Positions 27,043-36,120 of a DNA stretch of 64,000 nt are shown here, piece after piece. Position 1 is the stretch's first letter; each line of letters opens with the position of its first letter. The stretch spans positions 744,001 through 808,000 of the forward strand of contig CAVYXC010000002.1 of assembly GCA_963772515.1 (NCBI GenBank), read 5' to 3'. Under the pieces are notes generated by a model that had not been told where the DNA came from, ran no database searches, and worked only from the letters and a program-made list of their open reading frames with translations. The DNA comes from JAFAHD01 sp963772515. GTDB taxonomy: Bacteria > Vulcanimicrobiota > Vulcanimicrobiia > Eremiobacterales > Eremiobacteraceae. Made by a program: the position numbers and the translations under genes.

Positions 27043-27936
27043 TTAGTCGCCGCGCTTTCGCGTCGACGTCGAGAGCCGCGCGTGTGCCGCGGCTAGCAGC
27101 GCATTCGCCGTTATTCCGTCGTCGGGGCAGAGCGCAGCTCCAAGCGACGGTTTGCCGGCGGTGCCGGTGCGTTTTCGTAGAGCCGTCGAAAGCCGCGATG
27201 CGACCCGGCGCACGTGCGCGCTGTCGGCGCCGGCCAGGATCGCGATGCAACCGCGCGCGGTGACGCACACTTCGTCCGCGCCGCGCAGGAGGCCCGACAG
27301 CGCTTGGGCGGTCGCTTCTGCGGCTTCGCCGGGAACCGACACCGCAAGCACGCCGAATCCGATGTCGCTGGCGCGATACCATGCGAGCTCGTCCGCGAGC
27401 AGCGCGGTCGCGTCGGCCGGCTCCACTGCGGGCGGAGGTGAGATAGCGCGCAGACGGCGCGTCGCATCCGAGCGGACCGACGGGGCTGCGTTTCGGGCGG
27501 GCGCAGGTGCACGGTCGAATGAATTCGACCGCTCCATATCCGTGCGGGGCGAGCCGTTCAGCATGTCGAGCCACGCCTGCGGCAGCTTGCCGGCGAGATA
27601 GTCGCTGCGCGGGAACACCACGACGTTTGTCGGCACGTGCGTGGAAAAGATTCCCGCGTCTTCCGCCGCGATCGCCACCCGCGCACCGGCGAGCAACGCG
27701 ACGATCGCATCTCCGACGCTGCGTTCGCCCGCGCGTAGCGGTACGACGCACGCAGAGAAGCCGTACGTGCCGTCCGCTGCGGCGCGCAGCGTCGCATAGC
27801 GGGATGAATAGTGAACGCGGTGCCCGCGCGACGTCAACGTCCGTCCGGCCGAGCGGCAGTCGGCGCAGGGCCGGGTTCCGTCGCAGGCCAAACAGGCGAC
27901 GTTGACATTGAGCGAAGGTGAGGACGACGCGCTCAC
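27043..27936 (-). CDS. Hypothetical protein: Cys-rich ribbon plus degenerate GGDEF-like domain, carrying a palindromic element
   Basis: 297 residues, not recognised as a known protein. Residues 15-27 hold two CxxC pairs (C-L-A-C and C-A-D-C), a likely zinc ribbon. Residues about 185-290 follow the rhythm of a GGDEF domain (helix, L-R-G-A-D-E-V, strand, S-H-V-R-R-V-A-S-R-L, S-L-G-A-A-L-C-P-D-D-G, A-A-H-A-R-L) but lack the GGDEF active-site sequence, so no cyclic-di-GMP synthesis is expected. Between the two, residues 134-143 (M-E-R-S-N-S-F-D-R-A) are encoded by the palindromic element at 27508. It is alone on its strand. Confidence 0.6.
   Translation of the reverse strand: MSASSSPSLNVNVACLACDGTRPCADCRSAGRTLTSRGHRVHYSSRYATLRAAADGTYGFSACVVPLRAGERSVGDAIVALLAGARVAIAAEDAGIFSTHVPTNVVVFPRSDYLAGKLPQAWLDMLNGSPRTDMERSNSFDRAPAPARNAAPSVRSDATRRLRAISPPPAVEPADATALLADELAWYRASDIGFGVLAVSVPGEAAEATAQALSGLLRGADEVCVTARGCIAILAGADSAHVRRVASRLSTALRKRTGTAGKPSLGAALCPDDGITANALLAAAHARLSTSTRKRGD
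27508..27537 (-). repeat. Palindromic coding element, single copy
   Basis: 30-nt core: TGCA, the 20-nt palindrome CGGTCGAATGAATTCGACCG at 27512-27531, then CTCCAT. It differs by one base from the copy at 39116 and is read in frame in the linker of the gene at 27043. Confidence 0.8.
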
Positions 27937-28021
27937 CTGCGGTGAGACTCCATGATGCGGTTTCCTTGCGCGCGGGCTTCCAGGGGGCGGTCACTTCACC
28001 ACTGCGCCGCCGTGAGCCTCG

Positions 28022-28117
28022 CGGCGCTGCGGCAGCTTCGCGCAGTATCTGGGCGCCACGTTCATACCTGATTTCGCGGGCAACCGGGTCGAGCTGTCCC
28101 TAACGACGAGGCTTTGA
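28022..28117 (+). pseudogene. Possible C-terminal remnant of an outer-membrane protein
   Basis: The 223 bases between 27937 and 28160 contain no full gene. The frame ending in TGA at 28115-28117 reads F-A-Q-Y-L-G-A-T-F-I-P-D-F-A-G-N-R and ends L-S-L-T-T-R-L, which resembles the final strands of a beta-barrel. There is no start or upstream continuation in the same frame. Weak evidence. Confidence 0.2.
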
Positions 28118-28160
28118 AACCATCCCGCCCCGAACTGGTATGCAGGAGCGGAGGTATCGT

Positions 28161-28616
28161 ATGAACGTCACACCCGAAGCCACTGAGATCATCAACGATT
28201 ACGTCGACCGCGTGCGCGCCGCGTTGCCGCTGGCCCCGAGCACGCGGCTCGCGGTCGCCGACCGGCTGTATCACGACATCCTCAGCGCCAGCTGGGCCAA
28301 AGCGCAGTCGGCGGGCTCAGCGACGGTCGACGCGGACGTGGTCCGCGCACACCTGGAGACGTTGGGCACGCCGCAGACGTGCGCCAACTCGCTGGCAACA
28401 GCATATCGCGCAGGTTCGTGGCAGTGGCCCGGCGACTACGTCGCCGATCAATTCCAAAGCGGCCGCTTCAGCCAGCGCGCCGAAGAATTCGCGCGCGTGG
28501 CCGCCGAGAAGGGCGAGCATATCGCCGGCGTGACGATGGATTCGGTCGCGACTGCGCTCGACATCGCCGCGAAGAAAATTCGCGAAGCGGCCGAACGACT
28601 CAAAACCAGGCAATAA
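28161..28616 (+). CDS. Hypothetical soluble helical protein
   Basis: 151 residues from the ATG at 28161, which has GGAGCGGAGG upstream. It is not recognised. The N-terminal 90 residues look like a helical bundle with a segment (S-T-R-L-A-V-A-D-R-L-Y-H-D-I) resembling the start of HAAS/DUF1700-type small domains. The C-terminal 60 residues are a long amphipathic, charged helix ending in I-R-E-A-A-E-R-L-K. No signal peptide or membrane span. It lies 27 bases before the DUF5693 gene and may be co-transcribed with it. Confidence 0.65.
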   Translation: MNVTPEATEIINDYVDRVRAALPLAPSTRLAVADRLYHDILSASWAKAQSAGSATVDADVVRAHLETLGTPQTCANSLATAYRAGSWQWPGDYVADQFQSGRFSQRAEEFARVAAEKGEHIAGVTMDSVATALDIAAKKIREAAERLKTRQ

Positions 28617-28643
28617 CCGGGCCGAACTCAAACCAGGAGAGCC

Positions 28644-30692
28644 ATGCGCACGAACGCCATGCGGCGCGTGGCTCTTGCTGTTGTCATCATCGGGGCGCTG
28701 GCATCGTTCATCGCGGCCGCCGTGCGTTTGCGCTACGAGCATGCCAGCAAGTACGTCGAGATCTCGATGGACCAGCAGGATCTCGCGGACTTCACGAGCG
28801 CGTACGGCTACGACCAGAACGGTCTGTTGCGGCTCATGAAGGCCGCAGGGCTGACCTCGCTCGCGATCTACGAGGAGCTCGGCAACCGCATCAACCTGGG
28901 CAACCACGCCTACGCCCAGACCGGCCAGCAGATCATCGACGCTGCGCGCACGTCGCCGCTCACCGACCCGATGCTCGCCTCCCTCGAACGGACGAACGCG
29001 CTCGAATCCGGCGCGGTCTACATCCTCGTGTTCGACCGCCCCACGCTCGACCGCTACGTCACCGTTCTGCGCAACCAGCTCGAGGCGCGCAACGTCATCG
29101 TGCTGCGACCGAAGCTGCCGGCGCTGCTCGAGGTCCGCACGCAGATCGATTATTTCAACGATCTCGGCTTGGGCATCCCGCAGGAGAACATCGATCAAGC
29201 GCACGCGCTCGGGCTGCTGATCGATCCGCGCGTCCAGAACAGCGAACGGCTCGATGCCGACCATATCGACGTCGTCTTCCGCCAGATGCTCGCGGGCGAC
29301 ACGATCGGCACGGTCATCTTCTTCGGACTGCGCAACGAGGTGCTCGGCTTTCCGTACAACCTCGACGCGACGGCTGACGCATTCCGGCGTTACGACGCGC
29401 AATACCACGCGCTGTTCGGCAACGTCGAGGCATACGATCCGACGCAGTTCCAAAAAGGCGGCGATACGCTGGGCCGCAAGATCCCCGGCTTGACGGTGCG
29501 CGTGCAGGCGATCTCGCGGCTCGAGCTCGACAAGCTCGATCTCGACACGGTCGTCGCGCGCTACATCCTGGGCGTACGCGAGCGAAACATCCGCGTCGTC
29601 TACCTGCGGCCGTTCCCGCACCTCGCGCAAGTGCGGCAGAAGGACGGCACGTATAAGACGCTGACCGCTCAAGCGACCAACCTCGAGATGCTGCATCGCC
29701 TGCGCGATGGTTTGGTCGCGAACGGTTTCTATCTCGGCCGTCCCTCGACGCTGGTCGACTTCGGCGGCCTTTGGCTCGACGTGCTTTACTGCCTCGCCGC
29801 GCTCGGCGTGACCGCCGGGTTTCTGCTGCTGCTCGACGTGTACGGCTGGTCGCGCGATTGGTTCGGGTGGACGTGTTACGCGCTGACGCTTGCCGCATTC
29901 TGGGGGCTGCGCGCGGTCGGGCACGACGATATCACGCGGCGGGTCTGGGCGCTCGGTGCTGCGCTGACGTTCGCGGTGGCCGCCGGCACGACGCTGGCGC
30001 GCTACTTCAAGGACCCGGCGCCGCCTGGCGACACGTGGTCGTCCAACGCGCGAGACGGATTGCGCTGCACGCTGACCGCTGTCGGCGTCGCTCTGGTCGG
30101 CTGCCTGTTCGTCGTCGGCCTGCTCGCGCAAACGACGTTCATGCTGGAAGTGCAACAGTTTTTCGGCGTCAAGGCGCTGTTGGTCGTGCCGCCGATCGCG
30201 CTGCTGCTGCTCTACGCCTTCGCACCGCTCTTCGGCAACCCGGTGAACCCGGCGCAAGCTGGCGAGGCACCGGTCAAACTGTGGCAGCTGCTGGTGGGAT
30301 TCGCACTGGCCGGCGGCGCGGTGCTGCTGCTGATGCGCTCGGGCAATCAGCCTGACATCGGCGTGTCGGATTTCGAAACGCACCTACGCGGTTTCCTGAC
30401 GACGCTGCTCGGCGCGCGGCCGCGGTTCAAAGAGTTCTTGTTGGGCTTCCCGGCGTTGATGTTACTGCCCGCGCTCGCGCCGGCGCATCGCCGCGCGATC
30501 GGCTGGATCATCATCATCGCTGCGGGCATCGGGCTCTCGGACGTGCTCGACACGTTCTCGCATATCCACACGCCGCTCATCATAAGCGTGCTGCGTCTGT
30601 TCAACGGTCTGGTCGTCGGCGCGGTCATCGGCATCGCGGCGCAATGGCTGTACCGGCGCCTGCGCGCAGCGCTTCCAGCGCCTGGACCATGA
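28644..30692 (+). CDS. DUF5693-family membrane protein
   Basis: 682 residues. An N-terminal membrane anchor (residues 9-28) is followed by an extracytoplasmic domain of about 330 residues with the D-L-A-D-F-x-x-A-Y-G-Y-D-Q-N-G-L-L-R-L-M-K-A-A-G start seen in DUF5693, and then about eight C-terminal membrane spans (370 onward). The family is found mainly beside csaB in bacteria that tether their envelope through pyruvylated cell-wall polymers, which is also the arrangement here. A role in export or assembly of the polymer is inference. ATG preceded by CAGGAGAG. Confidence 0.75.
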   Translation: MRTNAMRRVALAVVIIGALASFIAAAVRLRYEHASKYVEISMDQQDLADFTSAYGYDQNGLLRLMKAAGLTSLAIYEELGNRINLGNHAYAQTGQQIIDAARTSPLTDPMLASLERTNALESGAVYILVFDRPTLDRYVTVLRNQLEARNVIVLRPKLPALLEVRTQIDYFNDLGLGIPQENIDQAHALGLLIDPRVQNSERLDADHIDVVFRQMLAGDTIGTVIFFGLRNEVLGFPYNLDATADAFRRYDAQYHALFGNVEAYDPTQFQKGGDTLGRKIPGLTVRVQAISRLELDKLDLDTVVARYILGVRERNIRVVYLRPFPHLAQVRQKDGTYKTLTAQATNLEMLHRLRDGLVANGFYLGRPSTLVDFGGLWLDVLYCLAALGVTAGFLLLLDVYGWSRDWFGWTCYALTLAAFWGLRAVGHDDITRRVWALGAALTFAVAAGTTLARYFKDPAPPGDTWSSNARDGLRCTLTAVGVALVGCLFVVGLLAQTTFMLEVQQFFGVKALLVVPPIALLLLYAFAPLFGNPVNPAQAGEAPVKLWQLLVGFALAGGAVLLLMRSGNQPDIGVSDFETHLRGFLTTLLGARPRFKEFLLGFPALMLLPALAPAHRRAIGWIIIIAAGIGLSDVLDTFSHIHTPLIISVLRLFNGLVVGAVIGIAAQWLYRRLRAALPAPGP

Positions 30693-30702
30693 CGGGGCGC
30701 GC

Positions 30703-31818
30703 ATGAGCGACCGGCCGGCGCGCCTGCTGCTCTCCGGCTACTACGGCTTCGGCAATTTCGGGGACGAGGCGATCCTTGACGTCTTCGTCGAGCAATGGCG
30801 CCGCCGCCGGCCGATCGACGAGCTCGTCGTCTTGTCCGAAAACCCCGAGCAGACGAGCCGCACCTATGGCGTGCAGGCCGTGCCGCGCATGGCGTGGCGC
30901 GCAGTCTCGGACGCCGTACGCGCCGCCGACGTCACCGTCAGCGGCGGCGGCGGCCTGCTGCAAAGCGCGACCAGCTTGCGCAGCCTGCTCTACTACGCGA
31001 GCGTCATCCGCGAAGCCAAACGCGCTGGGCGAAAGGCCGCGATCTTCGCACAAGGCGTCGGGCCGCTCAACTATTTCGGGCGCGAAGTCGTCAAGCGCTC
31101 GTGCGCCCACGTCGATCTCGCCAGCGTCCGCGACGAGCTGAGCCAGGGAACGCTCAAAGCGCTGCTGCCCAACGTCGAGGTGCACCTGGCCGCCGATCCG
31201 GTCTTCTTGGCCGACACCGCCGAATCGCCGCAAACGCGCGACGCGCTCATGCGCGAAGGATTGCGCGACAATCTGCGCGACCTCGTCGCAATCGTCGTGC
31301 GACGCGGTCCGGCGCTCGATCACGTCATGGACCGGCTCGTCTCGGTGTGCGACCGGCTGTCTTCAGCGCACGGCGCGCAGATCGTCTTCGTGCCGCTGCA
31401 GCTGCCGCACGACGCCGAGGCCGCGATCACGGTGATCCGGCGCTGCAAGTCCGCGCCGGCCCTGCTCACCGGCGGCTACGACCTCACGACGATGACGGCG
31501 TTGCTGTCGCGCTGCACGGCGGTCATCTCGATGCGTTTGCACGCATTGATCCTGGCGGCCCGTCTTGGCGTGCCGTTTCTCGCGGTCCCGTACGATCCGA
31601 AGATCGAAGCGCTGACGGCTGGGCTAGCCTATCCGCTGGCGCCGCTTACGCGCGAAAGCCAGGCCGACGAGCTGACCGAGCAGTGGTGGTCGCGCAGGCC
31701 CGCATTGCGCGACCATCTGCTTGCGCGGGTGCCCGGCATGCAGGCCCGCGCGATGGCCGCTTTCGACTGGCTGCAGGCGCTGGTCGAAGGCGAAGGCGCG
31801 CCGCAGCCCGAGAGATAA
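30703..31818 (+). CDS. csaB: Polysaccharide pyruvyl transferase
   Basis: 371 residues. Adds pyruvate ketals to secondary cell-wall polysaccharide, the ligand for SLH domains of surface-layer proteins. The N-terminal G-Y-Y-G-F-G-N-F-G-D-E-A-I at 12-24 and the later S-M-R-L-H-A-L-I near 271 are the family hallmarks. It sits 11 bases after the DUF5693 gene. In a two-membrane bacterium such a polymer would link peptidoglycan to SLH-bearing outer-membrane proteins, as in Deinococcus and cyanobacteria; no SLH protein is encoded in this window. Confidence 0.9.
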   Translation: MSDRPARLLLSGYYGFGNFGDEAILDVFVEQWRRRRPIDELVVLSENPEQTSRTYGVQAVPRMAWRAVSDAVRAADVTVSGGGGLLQSATSLRSLLYYASVIREAKRAGRKAAIFAQGVGPLNYFGREVVKRSCAHVDLASVRDELSQGTLKALLPNVEVHLAADPVFLADTAESPQTRDALMREGLRDNLRDLVAIVVRRGPALDHVMDRLVSVCDRLSSAHGAQIVFVPLQLPHDAEAAITVIRRCKSAPALLTGGYDLTTMTALLSRCTAVISMRLHALILAARLGVPFLAVPYDPKIEALTAGLAYPLAPLTRESQADELTEQWWSRRPALRDHLLARVPGMQARAMAAFDWLQALVEGEGAPQPER

Positions 31819-31831
31819 ACTCGCAGGTACC

Positions 31832-32965
31832 ATGCTCGTGCGCTCAAGCTGGCGGATCGGAAGTATCGCCGGCGTCGACATCGCCATCCATCCAAGCTGG
31901 CTCGTCATCTATGCCCTGTTCTCGTATGCCGCCATGACGTCGGCGCGGTATATCGCCGGTGCGGACGGCATGCCGCTGTCCACCGGCAATATCGTCGTTC
32001 TGGGCCTGATCGCGGCGCTCGTCCTCTTCGCATGCGTCGTGGCGCACGAGCTCGCGCACGCGCTCGTGGCTCGCCGCTTGGGCATTCCGATCGGCAACAT
32101 CACGCTGTTCTTGTTCGGCGGCGTCGCAAGCATCTTGCGCGAGCCCGGCACGCCGGCGGATGAGGTGAAGATGGCGGGCGCCGGCCCGCTCGCCAGTCTG
32201 GTCCTCGCGGCCATCTTCGGCGCGCTCGCGCAAGTGACCGGAATGGCGCACTGGTCGTGGATCTACACGCTGTGCCTTTTCTTGGCGCTCACCAATCTCG
32301 TGCTCGCGGTCTTCAATCTGCTGCCCGCCTTCCCGAGCGATGGCGGCCGATTGCTGCGCGCTGCGTTGTGGCAATTCTCGGGCAGCCAGGCGCGCGCGAC
32401 CGCAATGGCGAGCACGGTCAGCGCGGTGGTGGCTGCGCTCTTGATCGTGGCCGGGGCCTTCATGGCGTTCAACAAGATGTGGAACGGTATATGGCTCGGC
32501 CTGATCGCGCTGTTCTTGCTGCAAGCCGCCATCGCGAGCGGCCGCCAAGCGCGCATGAGCCTCGCGCTCGAGCGCATGCGCGTCGGCGACTGCATGGCGC
32601 GCACGCTTATCCCCGTGTCCGAAGATGCACCCCTCACGTCGTTCGTCGCTGAGGTATCGCAAGGCAATCGAACCGGTTACCCGGTCGTCGACAACGGCGC
32701 GTTCGTCGGCCTCGTGAATCCGCGCGACACCGGAAGCGTGCCGCCGGGCCTGTGGCCGCACACACCGGTGCGCGCGATCATGACGCCGGCGGCGAAAATG
32801 CCTGCCTTGACGGTCGACGCGCCTGCCAGCGACGCGCTCGCCGCGCTCGTCAAAAGCGGCGTGCGCAGCCTGCCGGTGTTCGAAAACGGCGAGCTGACCG
32901 GCGTGGTGTCCGAGGACATCATCTACTCGGCATTGCGCGAGCGCGCGGCGGCGCCGGCGACGTGA
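31832..32965 (+). CDS. Site-2 protease-like zinc metalloprotease (M50) with CBS domains
   Basis: 377 residues. Membrane-embedded rhomboid-unrelated protease: six spans, the zinc motif H-E-L-A-H at about 72-76, the third ligand in L-L-P-A-F-P-S-D-G-G near 167, then a pair of CBS domains (about 245-300 and 315-370) typical of the archaeal/actinobacterial SREBP-type group, where they bind adenylates and tune activity. Regulated intramembrane proteolysis of an anti-sigma factor or envelope protein is the usual role. Start ATG at 31832, 13 bases after csaB. Its stop overlaps the ileS start (GTGA). Confidence 0.85.
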   Translation: MLVRSSWRIGSIAGVDIAIHPSWLVIYALFSYAAMTSARYIAGADGMPLSTGNIVVLGLIAALVLFACVVAHELAHALVARRLGIPIGNITLFLFGGVASILREPGTPADEVKMAGAGPLASLVLAAIFGALAQVTGMAHWSWIYTLCLFLALTNLVLAVFNLLPAFPSDGGRLLRAALWQFSGSQARATAMASTVSAVVAALLIVAGAFMAFNKMWNGIWLGLIALFLLQAAIASGRQARMSLALERMRVGDCMARTLIPVSEDAPLTSFVAEVSQGNRTGYPVVDNGAFVGLVNPRDTGSVPPGLWPHTPVRAIMTPAAKMPALTVDAPASDALAALVKSGVRSLPVFENGELTGVVSEDIIYSALRERAAAPAT

Positions 32966-35900
32966 TCGATCCCATCGGAGACAAGCTGTTCCCCACACCC
33001 GGCATGCTCCAGGACGCGCCGATGCGCGAACTTGGCGTGCTTGAGTTCTGGCGCGACGCCAAGATCTTCGAGCGCACGCTGGAGCAGACCGTGCACGGCG
33101 CACCGTACGTGATGTTCGAAGGCCCGCCCACCGCCAACGGCAAGCCGGGCGTCCACCACGTGTTGGCGCGCGCGTTCAAGGATTTGTATCCCCGCTTTTG
33201 GACCATGCGCGGCCATTTCGCCCTGCGCAAAGCGGGCTGGGATACGCACGGTCTGCCGGTCGAGCATCAAGTCGAAAAGGAGATCGGCATCCTCGACAAG
33301 AGCCGGCTGGAGGCCGAGGTCGGCATCGCCGAGTTCAACAGGCGCTGCCGCGAGAGCGTTTACCGCTACGTCAGCGACTGGAACAGCATGACCGTCCGCA
33401 TGGCGTATTGGACGGATCTTGAACACCCGTACGTCACGCTCGACAATTCGTATATCGAAACGGTGTGGTGGCTGCTCAAGCAGCTATGGGATCGCGGGCT
33501 CATCCAGCAGGATTACAAGTCGGTGCCGTACGATCCGCGCATCGGCGCGACGCTGTCGGACGCGGAAGTCGCACTTGGGTATCGCGAGACCGACGATCCG
33601 TCGGTGTACGTGCGCTTCCGGCTCAAGGACGATCCCACGACGTCGTTCCTGGCGTGGACGACGACCCCGTGGACGCTGCCGGCGAACATGGCGCTGGCCG
33701 TGCATCCCGACGTCACCTATGCCGTCGTCAAACGCGAGGGCGAGAAGCTGATCGTCGCCGAGCCGCTGGTCGCGAAGGTGTTCGGAGACGAAGCGGTCGA
33801 GATCGACCGGCGCGCGAGCGGGCGCGAGCTCGCGGGCACGCGCTACACGCCGCTGTACGACTACTGCGTCAGCGAGAAGGATCGCTACTACGTCATCGCC
33901 GCGCCGTTCGTGACCACCGAGGACGGGACCGGCATCGTCCACGTGGCGCCGGCGTACGGTCCGGACGACCTCGCACTGGGCAAGGCTCGCGATCTTCCTA
34001 TCTATTATAGTGTCGACTTAACGGGCCATGTCGTGCCCGAGGTGGCCGTTGCAGCAGGCGAGTTCTTCAAGGACGCGGATCCGCCGATCATCGCCGATCT
34101 CAAGAAGCGCGGTTTGATGTTCCGGTCCGGGACGATCCGTCACACCTACCCGTTCGGCTGGCGCACCGACGATCCGCTGCTGTACATCGCGAAGACCGCA
34201 TGGTTCATCCGCACGACCGAATTCAAGGCGCAGCTGCTCGCCAACAATGACGCGATCAACTGGGTGCCCGAGAATATCAAACAGGGCCGCTTCGGCAACT
34301 GGCTGGAGAACAACGTCGACTGGGCGCTGTCGCGCGAGCGCTTCTGGGGGACGCCACTGCCGCTGTGGACCGACGGCACGGATTACATCTGCATCGGGTC
34401 GGTCGCAGAGCTGTCGGAGCGCACCGGACGCGATCTCTCGGACCTGGACTTGCATCGGCCGGCGATCGACGAGATCACGTTCACGCACGATGGTCGCGAA
34501 TATCGGCGCGTGCCCGAGGTGATCGATGCCTGGTTCGATTCCGGCTCGATGCCCTACGCCCAGTGGCACTATCCGTTCGAGAACGAGGATCAGTTCAAGC
34601 GTTTCTATCCGGCCGATTTCATCTGCGAGGCGGTTGACCAGACGCGCGGCTGGTTCTACAGCCTGCACGCCATCGGGACCATGCTCAACGCGTTGGATCC
34701 CGCGCGTTTCGCGGCGCCCACGTACCGCAACGTCGTCTGCCTCGGACACGTCGTGGACGAGCGCGGCGAGAAGATGAGCAAGAGCAAGGGCAACGTGCTC
34801 GACCCCTGGGAGGTGTTCGATGCGCTCGGCGCAGACGCGCTGCGCTGGTACTTCTTCGCGGCGAGCCCGCCGGGTGTGGCAAAGCGCGCGTCCGTGGAGC
34901 TGGTCCGCGAAGGCACGCACGCCATGCTCAACACGCTGTGGAGCACGGTCAACTTCTTCACGCTGTACGCGAACGACGACGAGATCGGGATCCCTGCCGA
35001 CGTGCCGCTTGCGCGGCGAGCGGATATCGATCGCTGGGCGGCGGCGCGCCTGACTGGGCTGATCGCCGACGTGACCCGGCGTCTCGAGCTGTACGACGCC
35101 CAAGGAGCTGCCCGCGCGATCGAGAGCTTCGTCGACGAGCTGTCCAATTGGTACGTGCGCCTGTCGCGCGACCGCTTTTGGGCGTCAGGCACCGGCGCCG
35201 ATAAAGCGGCCGCCTATCGCACGCTGTACGAGGCGCTGTGCACGGTCAGCCTGCTGATCGCTCCGTTTGCGCCGATGTTGGCGGAATCGCTGTATCAGAT
35301 GTTAGTGCGCTCGCTCGATAAGAAGGCGCCGGAAAGCGTCCACCTCGTGCCCTGGCCGCAAGCGCAACAAGAGCGGGCGGACAGCGCTCTCGTGACCGCG
35401 ATGCGCGCCGCCCAAGAGGCGGTCGATCTCGGCCGCCAAGTGCGCGCAACCGCCAAGATCAAAACGCGGCAACCGTTGCCGACGGCATACGTACGTCCGC
35501 GCTCGGCGGCCGACGGCGAGGCGCTGATGCGCTTTCGCGCGCTGGTGCTCGAAGAGCTCAACGTCAAGGATCTGCAGATCGTCGGCCTCGATGCAGCGTT
35601 CATCGAGTATGCGATCCGGCCGAACCTGCCGCGCCTCGGCCCACGCTACGGCAGCAAGCTGGCCGCGCTGCGCAAAGCGCTGGCGACGGTCGACGCGCGT
35701 GCCATCGCGTTGGCGGTCGCCGAAGGCCGCACGTTTGACGTGTCCGCGAGCGGCGAGACCTTCTCACTCGGCCCCGACGACGTCCTGATCGACAGCAAGT
35801 CAGCGCGCGGGCTGGCGTCGGCCGAGTCGAACGGCATGTTGGTCGCGCTCGACACGCGCCTGGACGAGAACCTGCTGCAAGAAGGGCTCGCGCGCGAAGT

Positions 35901-36099
35901 CGTGCGCGCCGTGCAGGACGCGCGCAAGCATGCGGCGCTGCACATCAGCGACAGGATCTCGGTGGTGGTGGCAGCGGATACGGACTACGCGGCGGCCGTC
36001 GAGGCATGGCGCGAGTACATCATGGCGCAGACGCTCGCGACCAAACTCGACGTGACGCCGGCGGAATCGCTTTCCGTCACCGTGCGCAAGGTCAGCTGA
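32962..36099 (+). CDS. ileS: Isoleucyl-tRNA synthetase, type 2 (eukaryote-like)
   Basis: 1045 residues. Charges tRNA-Ile. The HIGH equivalent G-V-H-H-V-L is at 63-68 and K-M-S-K-S at 604-608. The segment R-K-A-G-W-D-T-H-G-L-P-V-E-H near 87-100 is the form found in eukaryotic and type-2 bacterial enzymes, where type 1 has P-G-W-D-C-H-G-L-P-I-E. The C-terminus continues past the anticodon domain without the paired-cysteine zinc site of type 1. Type-2 enzymes are known to be less sensitive to mupirocin. The GTG start at 32962 overlaps the previous stop; the longer open frame is a shadow of the protease gene. Confidence 0.92.
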   Translation: MIDPIGDKLFPTPGMLQDAPMRELGVLEFWRDAKIFERTLEQTVHGAPYVMFEGPPTANGKPGVHHVLARAFKDLYPRFWTMRGHFALRKAGWDTHGLPVEHQVEKEIGILDKSRLEAEVGIAEFNRRCRESVYRYVSDWNSMTVRMAYWTDLEHPYVTLDNSYIETVWWLLKQLWDRGLIQQDYKSVPYDPRIGATLSDAEVALGYRETDDPSVYVRFRLKDDPTTSFLAWTTTPWTLPANMALAVHPDVTYAVVKREGEKLIVAEPLVAKVFGDEAVEIDRRASGRELAGTRYTPLYDYCVSEKDRYYVIAAPFVTTEDGTGIVHVAPAYGPDDLALGKARDLPIYYSVDLTGHVVPEVAVAAGEFFKDADPPIIADLKKRGLMFRSGTIRHTYPFGWRTDDPLLYIAKTAWFIRTTEFKAQLLANNDAINWVPENIKQGRFGNWLENNVDWALSRERFWGTPLPLWTDGTDYICIGSVAELSERTGRDLSDLDLHRPAIDEITFTHDGREYRRVPEVIDAWFDSGSMPYAQWHYPFENEDQFKRFYPADFICEAVDQTRGWFYSLHAIGTMLNALDPARFAAPTYRNVVCLGHVVDERGEKMSKSKGNVLDPWEVFDALGADALRWYFFAASPPGVAKRASVELVREGTHAMLNTLWSTVNFFTLYANDDEIGIPADVPLARRADIDRWAAARLTGLIADVTRRLELYDAQGAARAIESFVDELSNWYVRLSRDRFWASGTGADKAAAYRTLYEALCTVSLLIAPFAPMLAESLYQMLVRSLDKKAPESVHLVPWPQAQQERADSALVTAMRAAQEAVDLGRQVRATAKIKTRQPLPTAYVRPRSAADGEALMRFRALVLEELNVKDLQIVGLDAAFIEYAIRPNLPRLGPRYGSKLAALRKALATVDARAIALAVAEGRTFDVSASGETFSLGPDDVLIDSKSARGLASAESNGMLVALDTRLDENLLQEGLAREVVRAVQDARKHAALHISDRISVVVAADTDYAAAVEAWREYIMAQTLATKLDVTPAESLSVTVRKVS

Positions 36100-36120
36100 T
36101 CGGCGACGCCGAGTAGGAAG

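Noticed and set aside
28317..30383. Long open frame (688 codons) on the - strand
   Set aside because: It mirrors the DUF5693 gene on the + strand. Composition is rich in Arg/Gln/Asp repeats with no motif, as expected from the reverse strand of GC-rich coding DNA.
32752..32961. N-terminal extension of ileS
   Set aside because: Overlaps the end of the site-2 protease gene in another frame; the IleRS-like sequence begins only at 32962.
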